9,339 bases of DNA from Nitrospinota bacterium. Lineage in GTDB: Bacteria > Tectomicrobia > Entotheonellia > J063. Position numbers and translations under genes: made by a program. Positions 1 through 4,908 of the stretch are shown here, in pieces. Each line of letters opens with the position of its first letter. Position 1 is the stretch's first letter. The stretch is taken from NCBI GenBank assembly GCA_003696125.1, contig RFHZ01000472.1, forward strand, positions 1 through 9,339, given 5' to 3'. The notes under the pieces were generated by a model. That model saw nothing but the letters and a program-made list of their open reading frames with translations. It had not been told where the DNA came from and searched no databases.

Positions 1-411
1 ACCCTGACCTATGAGCTGGTGGGCCAGCTCACCGAACGGGGAATCGGGCAATCGACCTGTGTCGGCATCGGGGGAGACCCGATCATCGGCACCTCCTTCA
101 TCGACTGCCTGGCCCTCTTTGAACAGGACCCGGAAACAGAGGTCATCGCCATGATCGGGGAGATCGGGGGCTCGGCAGAGGAGGAGGCGGCCGCCTATAT
201 CCGGCAGCATGTCTCCAGGCCGGTGGTCGGCTTTGTAGCCGGACAGACCGCTCCTCCGGGCAGGCGCATGGGTCACGCCGGGGCGATCATCTCCGGTGGA
301 AAAGGGACGGCCCGGGCCAAGATGGAAGCGATGGAAAACGCCGGCATCCGCGTGTGTCGCAGTCCGGCCGACCTGGGAAAGACGGTGGAAGAGGTGTTAA
401 AGGGGGTGTAG
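1..411 (+). CDS. sucD: Succinyl-CoA synthetase (ADP/GDP-forming) alpha subunit, C-terminal part
   Basis: This is the last 136 codons of sucD; the 5' end lies outside the window. The enzyme interconverts succinyl-CoA plus NDP and phosphate with succinate, CoA and NTP in the TCA cycle, as a complex with the beta subunit SucC. The visible part is the second (ligase) domain of the alpha subunit. It contains the near-universal stretch [14 protein letters not shown] (local residues 17-30), [15 protein letters not shown] (53-67), and [16 protein letters not shown] (89-104), whose His (local residue 92, codon 274-276) corresponds to the phosphohistidine that carries the phosphoryl group. The match to the E. 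coli-type SucD C-terminus is close along its whole length and it ends normally at TAG. ndk follows on the same strand, which fits a nucleotide-energy grouping. Related acyl-CoA synthetase alpha chains such as malate-CoA ligase share this domain, so the substrate is inferred from overall similarity. Confidence 0.95.
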   Translation, partial: TLTYELVGQLTERGIGQSTCVGIGGDPIIGTSFIDCLALFEQDPETEVIAMIGEIGGSAEEEAAAYIRQHVSRPVVGFVAGQTAPPGRRMGHAGAIISGGKGTARAKMEAMENAGIRVCRSPADLGKTVEEVLKGV

Positions 412-427
412 GCCCAGAGGCCCAGAG
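412..427 (+). repeat. Tandem duplication of an octamer after sucD
   Basis: GCCCAGAG occurs twice in direct tandem (412-419, 420-427), starting at the base after the sucD stop codon. It is very short and could be chance by itself. It is listed because the rest of the spacer is also made of repeats. Confidence 0.5.
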
Positions 428-434
428 GCATCAG

Positions 435-462
435 GTAGGGGCGACGCATGCGTCGCCCCTAC
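435..462. repeat. 28-bp perfect palindrome (12-bp arms, CATG centre)
   Basis: The left arm GTAGGGGCGACG is followed by CATG and its exact reverse complement CGTCGCCCCTAC. The whole 28 bp equals its own reverse complement. In RNA it would form a 12-bp GC-rich stem with a 4-nt loop between sucD and ndk. No T-tract follows, so it is not a canonical intrinsic terminator. My recollection, not checked, is that palindromes built on GTAGGGGCG...CGCCCCTAC are dispersed intergenic repeats in several bacterial phyla. The role is unknown: mRNA processing or stability hairpin, protein-binding site, or a small mobile palindromic element. Confidence 0.9.
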
Positions 463-531
463 TCAGTCCTCAGTCCTCATCACTCATTACTCGTTACTCA
501 TTACTCGTTACTCATTACTCATTACTCACTT
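462..531 (+). repeat. Heptanucleotide tandem array, ten units (consensus CTCATTA)
   Basis: Ten consecutive 7-bp units run without interruption: CTCAGTC twice, CTCATCA, then CTCATTA and CTCGTTA alternating twice each, CTCATTA twice, and a decayed CTCACTT. The variation is graded along the array (GTC-type units first, then TTA-type), as expected for replication slippage with point mutations. The array begins on the last base of the 28-bp palindrome and ends two bases before the ndk Shine-Dalgarno (GGAG at 533-536). Unit-number changes would alter only the ndk leader, not a reading frame. Confidence 0.9.
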
Positions 532-545
532 TGGAGTGAAAGCGG

Positions 546-968
546 ATGGTGGAACAGACACTGACGATCATCAAACCGGATGCGGTACAGCGTCATCTCG
601 TAGGAAAGATCCTCAGTCACATCGAGGAGGATGGCTTTACCATTGTCGGACTCAAGATGCTCACCCTGCAGAAGGCACAGGCAGAGGCGTTCTACCAGGT
701 ACACCGCGAACGCCCCTTCTTCTCCAGTCTCACCACCTTCATGTCCTCCGGACCGGTGGTGGTGGCCCTGCTGGAACGGGAGAACGCCATCGAGCGGCTG
801 CGGGAGCTGATGGGAGCCACCGATCCCAAACAGGCGGCCGAGGGGACCATCCGCCGGCGGTACGGCCTGGATGTGGAGAAGAATTCGATTCACGGTTCAG
901 ATTCCCCTGAAACCGCGGCAACAGAGATCGCCTTCTTCTTCAATCACCTGGAGCGCTGTACCCCATAG
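546..968 (+). CDS. ndk: Nucleoside diphosphate kinase
   Basis: This cytosolic enzyme transfers the gamma phosphate from an NTP (usually ATP) to NDPs and dNDPs through a phosphohistidine, balancing nucleotide pools. The 140-residue protein is the usual bacterial length. Visible landmarks are the N-terminal [10 protein letters not shown] (residues 5-14) with the conserved Lys, Tyr50, [16 protein letters not shown] (56-71), the [17 protein letters not shown] stretch (91-107) and the active-site motif NSIHGSDS (113-120) with catalytic His116. The ATG at 546 is supported by GGAG at 533-536, nine bases upstream. It follows sucD on the same strand after a 134-nt repeat-filled spacer, so it may be cotranscribed with sucCD; I see no convincing separate promoter in that spacer. 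Its stop codon (966-968) directly abuts the stop codon of the oppositely oriented ddl. Confidence 0.97.
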   Translation: MVEQTLTIIKPDAVQRHLVGKILSHIEEDGFTIVGLKMLTLQKAQAEAFYQVHRERPFFSSLTTFMSSGPVVVALLERENAIERLRELMGATDPKQAAEGTIRRRYGLDVEKNSIHGSDSPETAATEIAFFFNHLERCTP

Positions 969-1004
969 CTACAGATGCTCTATCCAGCTCTGGGAGCGTT
1001 TTTT
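951..1004 (+). terminator. Weak hairpin across the ndk/ddl stop codons followed by a T6 run
   Basis: An interrupted inverted repeat spans both stops: GAGC (951-954) plus CTGTA (956-960) can pair with TACAG (970-974) plus GCTC (977-980), with a 1x2 internal mismatch and a 9-nt loop. A smaller stem, GCTC-TGG-GAGC (987-997), is followed by six T (999-1004) on the plus strand and could end ndk transcription inside the 3' end of ddl. Neither structure is strong. There is no T-run on the ddl side of the hairpin. This is a candidate only. Confidence 0.3.
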
Positions 1005-2099
1005 GTCCTGGTACCGCTCCAGGGCGAGCTCGATCAGCCGGTCGATCAGCAGGGGATAGGGGAGGCCAGAGGCCTCCCACAGCCTGGCATACATGCTCAG
1101 GGAGGTAAAGCCGGGGATGGTGTTGATCTCGTTGAGATACAGCCGCTCGGTCTCTTTCTCCAGGAAGAAATCGACCCGCGCCATCCCCGCGCAATCGATG
1201 GCCTGAAAGGCGGCAACGGCCAGGGTGCGGACCTGCTCGGTGAGGGCGTCGGAGAGGGGAGCCGGGATCAGGAGATCGGCCTCTCCCGGCGTGTACTTGG
1301 CTTCGTAATCATAGAACTCCCGGTGCGGGATGATCTCTCCCACCACCGAGGCCTGCGGGTAATCGTTACCCAGCACCGCGCACTCGATCTCCCGGCAGGC
1401 GATTCCCTGCTCGATCAGGATCTTGCGATCGTAAAGGGCGGCTGTGTCTATGGCTGCGGCCAGCTCAGAGGCCTGGCGTACCTTGCTGATCCCTACACTC
1501 GAGCCGAGATTGGCCGGTTTGACAAAGAGGGGATAGGTGAGGTGCTGCTCGACCATGGCCCGCACCTCATCCGGTTTGGCTTCCCACAGGCGACGCGTGA
1601 TGGTGAGGGCCGGGAGCACCGGGAAGTTGCGTTCCCGGAAAAGGGCCTTCATGATCGCCTTGTCCATGCCCACGGCCGAGGCGAGGACCCCGGCCCCGAC
1701 GTACGGGACATCGGCCAGCTCCAGGAGTCCCTGCACCGTTCCATCCTCCCCAAAAGGCCCGTGCAGGACCGGGAAGACGACATCGAGCCTCTCGCCTGCC
1801 TGGAAGAGGGAAGGAGGAGAAGAGGGGGACAGGGGGGACGGAAGCGGGGAGGGATCCCGGGTACCCCCGGTATCTGTCTCTGCTCTTTCCCCCGCCAGTT
1901 TCCTGACCACTCCCTCGGCCAGAAAGGCCTGCGGTTCTTTGCCGATCACCCACTCCCCCTGGGGAGTGATCCCGATCGGGACCACCTCGTATTTGGTCCG
2001 GTCAATGGCGGCCATGACCGATGCGGCAGAAACCAGCGAGACGCGATGTTCCCCTGATCTCCCCCCAAAGAGCAGACCCACCCGGATTTTCCCTGCCAT
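969..2099 (-). CDS. ddl: D-alanine--D-alanine ligase
   Basis: This cytosolic ATP-grasp ligase joins two D-Ala with ATP to make the dipeptide that ends the peptidoglycan stem. From the ATG at 2099 it is 376 residues. The N-domain begins VGLLFGGRSGEHRVS (7-21, Glu17 conserved), then PVLHGPFGEDGTVQG (110-124). The ATP-grasp core has FVKPANLGSSVGISKV (192-207), IEQ (229-231), EFYDYEAKYTPGEADLLIPA (261-280; Tyr at the site associated with D-Ala rather than D-lactate specificity), Asp310, and LNEINTIPGFTSLSMY (322-337) with metal ligands Glu324 and Asn326. The ATG is preferred over an in-frame TTG at 2123 because GGGGAG lies six bases upstream of it. Residues about 75-98 are an unusual Pro/Ser-rich, low-complexity insert. 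It is not in a mur cluster, and its own strong promoter lies upstream. Confidence 0.95.
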   Translation of the reverse strand: MAGKIRVGLLFGGRSGEHRVSLVSAASVMAAIDRTKYEVVPIGITPQGEWVIGKEPQAFLAEGVVRKLAGERAETDTGGTRDPSPLPSPLSPSSPPSLFQAGERLDVVFPVLHGPFGEDGTVQGLLELADVPYVGAGVLASAVGMDKAIMKALFRERNFPVLPALTITRRLWEAKPDEVRAMVEQHLTYPLFVKPANLGSSVGISKVRQASELAAAIDTAALYDRKILIEQGIACREIECAVLGNDYPQASVVGEIIPHREFYDYEAKYTPGEADLLIPAPLSDALTEQVRTLAVAAFQAIDCAGMARVDFFLEKETERLYLNEINTIPGFTSLSMYARLWEASGLPYPLLIDRLIELALERYQDKKRSQSWIEHL

Positions 2100-2105
2100 C
2101 CTCTT

Positions 2106-2111
2106 CTCCCC
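2106..2111 (-). promoter_or_regulatory. Ribosome binding site that fixes the ddl start
   Basis: On the minus strand GGGGAG is followed by a 6-nt spacer and ATG (2099-2097). The alternative upstream in-frame TTG at 2123 has no comparable site, so this places the ddl start at 2099. Confidence 0.75.
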
Positions 2112-2143
2112 TCTCCTGCGCAAAGATCATCTGTTTTGTACTC

Positions 2144-2172
2144 ATTGTAGGAGGCACAGGCGGCCGTGTCAA
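2144..2172 (-). promoter_or_regulatory. Near-consensus sigma-70 promoter for ddl
   Basis: On the minus strand TTGACA (2172-2167) is followed by exactly 17 nt and TACAAT (2149-2144). The -35 box is perfect and the -10 box has five of six consensus bases. The predicted start is near 2137, giving a leader of about 38 nt to the ddl ATG. The -35 box begins only 11 bases after the cupin stop codon, so ddl is probably expressed independently of the upstream HAD-cupin pair and constitutively. Confidence 0.8.
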
Positions 2173-2183
2173 CTCTTTTTTCA

Positions 2184-2495
2184 CTATGCGCCGGAGAGGA
2201 TGAGGAGAAAGGCCAGGTCTTCCTCTGCCCGCAGCGCATGCGGGGCATGAGCGGGCATGAAGAGAAAGGTGCCCGCCTGCACCGGGATCTCCTCTCCGGC
2301 TACGGTAAAGCGACCGCGTCCCTTGAGCACCACCACCGCTGCATCACGGGTTGCCGTGTGCTCGGAGATCTCTGTCCCCTGCGCCAGGCAGAAGAGGGTG
2401 TAGTCGGCGCTCTGGGTCTTGACCAGGATCCGGCTCAGGATCCCCCCTTCCGGGAATTCCATCAGTTGCGTGAGTTCTTTGACCTGGGCTTGCAT
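2184..2495 (-). CDS. Small single-domain cupin protein, function unknown
   Basis: This is a 103-residue protein consisting of one cupin beta-barrel. Motif 1 is degenerate: GTEISEHTATRDAAVVVLKGRG (in two parts, 40-50 and 51-61) retains one His (His46) and an Asp51 where HxH...E is usual. Motif 2 is AGTFLFMPAHAPHAL (74-88), with the typical Pro and His86. A metal site, if present, is therefore reduced. Such proteins can be small-molecule sensors, isomerases or stress proteins, and no substrate can be assigned. The ATG at 2495 is chosen because GGAGGG ends seven bases upstream; the in-frame ATG at 2510 has no such site. The gene overlaps the 3' end of the upstream HAD gene by 34 nt, implying translational coupling and possibly shared function. 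Confidence 0.85.
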   Translation of the reverse strand: MQAQVKELTQLMEFPEGGILSRILVKTQSADYTLFCLAQGTEISEHTATRDAAVVVLKGRGRFTVAGEEIPVQAGTFLFMPAHAPHALRAEEDLAFLLILSGA

Positions 2496-3373
2496 CGCTC
2501 CACCCTCCATGCGGAAAAGTCTTGGCCAAACTGAGAGAGGCTCAGCACCTGTATCTCTGGATTCTGGCGAGCCGCCTCCCGGTCGGCTGGCGTATTGTAT
2601 CCCCAGTCTGCCAGGAAGAGCCGGATGCTCATGTCCCCGTATAGCCCCTCTTTTCCGGCCTCCAGGACCCGTTGCAGGGTCTTGAGGCGATCTTCCACAA
2701 ACCAGATTTCGCGTCCTGAGAGTCGATATCGTTCCCCCAGATGCCTGAGCAGCACGGTTTTCGGTTGCTCCTGCTCTTTGCCCAGGACCTGGGAAGGGGG
2801 GAAGGGGACCCCGTGTTGCTCCAGGAGCTTGCGGGCAAAGCGCGCCTCCTTGGTCGTCAGGATGAAGAGGGGGAATCCCTGCTGCAGGAGCTGGCAGAGA
2901 CGATCGGCCACGCCCGGGTAGAAGCGCTGGTTGGCGAGCCAGCCGCCGAGATCGGTGGTAATGCGTTCATCCCGCACCCGGTCGAGTCGCTTACCGATAT
3001 CCGCGGCATCGAGCCCGTACCGCTCCAGGATACGGGGACACCACTCCTCCTGGAAGCGGGCGGTAATCTCCTCTTCCGGTACCCCTTCCTGCAGCAACCG
3101 CAACAGGATCACAAACTCCCACCCGGTTTCGATCACCGGCCGGAGCCGGCGAAACGTCTCGGCCAGGCCAGGAGGGGGAGGAGAGGGGGGTGGCCAGAGC
3201 TGGCCGTACACCTTCCAGGCAGAGAGAAAGCCCTCGTACACGCTGTCACAGATCACACCATCGAAATCGAGGGCGAGGAGTCCTGGGGTTGGACTCTCCG
3301 GGCTGCTCTCCCCCCCTTTTTTCCCTTCTGCGTCGTCTCTGGGCATCTCGGCTTCTGAGTAGCTATTACTCAC
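2462..3373 (-). CDS. HAD-family hydrolase, substrate unknown
   Basis: This is a haloacid-dehalogenase superfamily hydrolase of up to 303 residues, probably a cytosolic phosphatase. Motif I is LDFDGVICDS (35-44), with nucleophile Asp36 and acid/base Asp38. Motif II is FILTTKEA (170-177), motif III a Lys near GKEQEQPKT (198-206), and motif IV WFVEDRLKTL (224-233) with the acidic pair Glu227-Asp228. A helical cap lies between motifs I and II (about 45-150). All catalytic elements are present. The start is uncertain: GTG at 3373 or ATG at 3346 both precede a charged low-complexity tail of 20-30 residues containing a long homopolymer run, with no clear Shine-Dalgarno. A Pro-rich segment, PPPSPPPPG (61-69), interrupts the cap. 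It may be cotranscribed with the overlapping cupin gene. From memory only, it resembles uncharacterised cyanobacterial-type HAD proteins. Confidence 0.88.
   Translation of the reverse strand: MSNSYSEAEMPRDDAEGKKGGESSPESPTPGLLALDFDGVICDSVYEGFLSAWKVYGQLWPPPSPPPPGLAETFRRLRPVIETGWEFVILLRLLQEGVPEEEITARFQEEWCPRILERYGLDAADIGKRLDRVRDERITTDLGGWLANQRFYPGVADRLCQLLQQGFPLFILTTKEARFARKLLEQHGVPFPPSQVLGKEQEQPKTVLLRHLGERYRLSGREIWFVEDRLKTLQRVLEAGKEGLYGDMSIRLFLADWGYNTPADREAARQNPEIQVLSLSQFGQDFSAWRVERCKPRSKNSRN
2503..2508 (-). promoter_or_regulatory. Ribosome binding site that fixes the cupin start
   Basis: GGAGGG on the minus strand lies seven bases before the ATG at 2495 and inside the 3' coding end of the HAD gene. 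The upstream ATG at 2510 overlaps this site and lacks a Shine-Dalgarno of its own. Confidence 0.7.
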
Positions 3374-3542
3374 CCTTTTGCACTCTGAATTATCTTAAGG
3401 CCACGCGTTACCGGGGAAACATCTTACCGTCGAGCTCGCAGAGACCGCCGGGAGGCATGGGCAAAGAATTCTGCGTGCTCGGTGGTGTAGGCCTGTACAC
3501 AGCCAATGAGATTCTGGCGATAGGTCCTGGTAAAGCAGCAGG

Positions 3543-4541
3543 CTATTTCGGTTCGACCACGATGCGTCCCCGCACCTTTCCCTGCAGGATCGCCTGGATC
3601 TTCTCCTGCAGTCCGGCCAGGGTGATGGTGGTGGCGATCTCCTCCAGGTGATCCGGTTTCCAGTCTGAAGCCAGCCGGGCCCAGATCGCCCGTCGTTTCT
3701 CCATGGGGCAGAGCACGGAGTCGATGCCCAGCAGGTTGACTCCCCGCAGGATAAAGGGATAGACGGTGGTGGGGAGTTCGGCACCGGCGACCAGCCCGCA
3801 GGCGGCCACGCTGCCGTGCTGTTGGGTCGATTTGAGGATGGTGGCCAGGATGTTTCCCCCTACCGTATCCACCGCCCCGGCCCAGCGGGCGGAGAGGAGG
3901 GGTCTGTTGCTCTGGTCGTTCACCTCGTCTCGCGACAGGATGGTCGTGGCCCCGAGTCGCCGCAGGTAGTCGTGCTCGGTGGTTTTACCGGTCACCGCCG
4001 CCACACGATACCCGATCTTGGCCAGGATGGCCACGGCAATGCTCCCCACCCCTCCGGTGGCCCCGGTGACCAGCACCTCCCCCTTCTCCGGGCTAAGCCC
4101 GTTGTGCTCCATGGCGTCTACAGAGAGGGCAGCGGTAAACCCGGCTGTTCCGTAAATCATGCTCTCGTACAGGGAGAGTCCTGCAGGCAGGGGAACCACC
4201 CAGTCGGCCGGTACCCGGATGTACTGGGCATAACCACCCCAGGTGTTCGAGCCCAGATCATAGCCGGTGACCAGCACCTCGTCTCCCGGCCTGAACTGCT
4301 CCACCGCACTGCTGACCACCGTCCCGGCCGCATCGATACCGGGGATGTGGGGAAATTTGCGCGTGACACCGGGATGACCGGTGGCCGAGAGGGCATCCTT
4401 GTAGTTGAGGGAGGAGTAAGCGACCCGGATCAGGACATCGCCGGCCGGGAGATCCTCCAGGGGACGCTCCACAATGGCCGGGACAAAGGTGTTCTCTGCG
4501 GTCTTGCTGACCAGATAGGCGGTAAAGGTCTCTGTGGTCAT
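3543..4541 (-). CDS. acuI: YhdH/YhfP-family NADPH-dependent oxidoreductase (acrylyl-CoA reductase AcuI-like)
   Basis: This is a zinc-independent medium-chain dehydrogenase/reductase of 332 residues, the normal length. The characterised family members reduce acryloyl-CoA to propionyl-CoA with NADPH; others are annotated as quinone oxidoreductases. Features in order: SSLNYKDAL (43-51), PHIPGIDAAGTV (64-75), YGTAGFTAALSVDAME (130-145), the nucleotide-binding VTGATGGVGSIAVAIL (158-173), VTGK (183-186) where NADPH phosphate contacts usually lie, CGLVAG (248-253), FILRGVNLLGIDSV (263-276) typical of this subfamily, and a C-terminal GRIVVEP (325-331). Catalytic-zinc ligands are absent, as expected. 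The ATG at 4541 has GAGGAG six bases upstream. It faces away from the liv operon across a shared regulatory region. A role detoxifying acrylyl-CoA is family knowledge; nothing nearby confirms the substrate. Confidence 0.9.
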   Translation of the reverse strand: MTTETFTAYLVSKTAENTFVPAIVERPLEDLPAGDVLIRVAYSSLNYKDALSATGHPGVTRKFPHIPGIDAAGTVVSSAVEQFRPGDEVLVTGYDLGSNTWGGYAQYIRVPADWVVPLPAGLSLYESMIYGTAGFTAALSVDAMEHNGLSPEKGEVLVTGATGGVGSIAVAILAKIGYRVAAVTGKTTEHDYLRRLGATTILSRDEVNDQSNRPLLSARWAGAVDTVGGNILATILKSTQQHGSVAACGLVAGAELPTTVYPFILRGVNLLGIDSVLCPMEKRRAIWARLASDWKPDHLEEIATTITLAGLQEKIQAILQGKVRGRIVVEPK

Positions 4542-4609
4542 GGATGACTCCTCTTCTACACAAGGGAATAACGCGATGATCTCAAGGCCTGTGCGACGAA
4601 AGCGCCCTT

Positions 4610-4638
4610 AGTGTAACACGCCTGGCCCGAGAGCGCAA
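4610..4638 (-). promoter_or_regulatory. Candidate promoter for the acuI-like gene
   Basis: On the minus strand TTGCGC (4638-4633), a 17-nt spacer and TACACT (4615-4610) with a TG extension just upstream of the -10 box resemble a sigma-70 extended -10 promoter. Box matches are partial (three and four of six). It would give a leader of roughly 60 nt before the ATG at 4541. Confidence 0.45.
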
Positions 4639-4688
4639 GCGCATCGACTGGCCAGGCGGTACCGGAAAAGTTTTCTACTGCGGTGTAG

Positions 4689-4709
4689 GCCTGCAGGCAG
4701 CGTCGCTGC
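4689..4709. repeat. Two overlapping palindromes, possible operator
   Basis: GCCTGCAGGC (4689-4698) is a perfect 10-bp palindrome. It overlaps by two bases the inverted repeat GCAGCG-T-CGCTGC (4697-4709, six-base arms). Both lie between the two divergent promoters, about 50-60 bp upstream of each -35 box, where a shared regulator could bind. No regulator gene is in the window and chance is possible in GC-rich DNA. Confidence 0.45.
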
Positions 4710-4769
4710 GCCCGACAAAGCGCCTCAGCTTCCCACGAAATTGCGACAGGCACCATCGGGAAAAGAGGA

Positions 4770-4799
4770 TTGACATGACTCCCGGTACCGTGATACTAT
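4770..4799 (+). promoter_or_regulatory. Promoter for the liv operon
   Basis: TTGACA (4770-4775) is a perfect -35 box. After 18 nt comes TACTAT (4794-4799), preceded by TG at 4791-4792, an extended -10 arrangement. Transcription would start near 4806, giving a leader of about 100 nt that includes the hairpin at 4851-4880. Confidence 0.7.
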
Positions 4800-4850
4800 G
4801 GCGCCGTTCTCCGGTCCTGCATGTTTCTTTCAACGCTTCTGGATGTGGGC

Positions 4851-4880
4851 GAGACTCTAGAGGGAGTCTCTTTTTGTTGT
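4851..4880 (+). terminator. Terminator-like hairpin in the liv leader (attenuator candidate)
   Basis: GAGACTC (4851-4857) pairs perfectly with GAGTCTC (4864-4870) around a 6-nt loop, followed at once by TTTTTGTTGT (4871-4880). On the plus strand this has intrinsic-terminator form. It sits between the liv promoter and the livK ribosome site, and both flanking genes point away, so only liv-direction transcripts would meet it. Read on the minus strand it has no T-tract. Confidence 0.6.
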
Positions 4881-4908
4881 CTGGACCCAGGAAAGAGGAG
4901 GTGTCATC

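Larger units (their letters stand above)
4542..4908. other. Divergent regulatory region between acuI-like gene and liv operon
   Basis: These 367 bases contain no gene that I can support. They hold a candidate leftward promoter (4610-4638), two overlapping palindromes (4689-4709), a candidate rightward promoter (4770-4799), a terminator-like hairpin with T-tract (4851-4880), and the livK ribosome binding site (AGGAGGTG, 4896-4903). Open frames that cross the region, a 66-codon frame on the minus strand and the long plus frame from 4821, lack ribosome sites and recognisable content. Confidence 0.75.

Noticed and set aside
975-2057. Long open frame (360 codons) on the plus strand opposite ddl, and similar long frames opposite the acuI-like and liv genes.
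   Set aside because: These are antisense shadows caused by high third-position GC; their translations show no domain and the opposite frames encode clearly conserved proteins.
2100-2123. TTG start for ddl at 2123, adding MRRRGEKR to the N-terminus.
   Set aside because: The ATG at 2099 has a well-spaced GGGGAG, and the extra residues are encoded by that purine-rich ribosome-site region.
3374-3542. 169-nt gap between the HAD gene and the acuI-like gene, checked for a promoter, terminator, RNA gene or gene remnant.
   Set aside because: On the minus strand GATAAT (3394-3389) looks like a -10 box, but no acceptable -35 box lies 16-18 nt upstream. No stem plus T-tract follows the acuI stop, and no tRNA-like fold or protein remnant is apparent.
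3484-4693. The 12-mer GGTGTAGGCCTG occurs on both sides of the acuI-like gene (3484-3495 and 4682-4693) as a direct repeat, suggesting a mobile cassette.
   Set aside because: A few 12-base matches are expected by chance in a window of this size, the match does not extend, and the enclosed gene looks like its neighbours in composition.
4556-4756. 66-codon frame on the minus strand upstream of the acuI-like gene.
   Set aside because: It runs through the candidate acuI promoter, has no ribosome site and no recognisable domain.
4821-4880. Possible leader peptide in the liv leader, starting MFLSTLLDVGETLEGV, with several Leu and Val codons over the terminator hairpin.
   Set aside because: There is no ribosome site before ATG 4821, and the frame does not stop near the hairpin but stays open into livK for over 200 codons, unlike a leader peptide. 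Leu and Val codons are common in any GC-rich frame.
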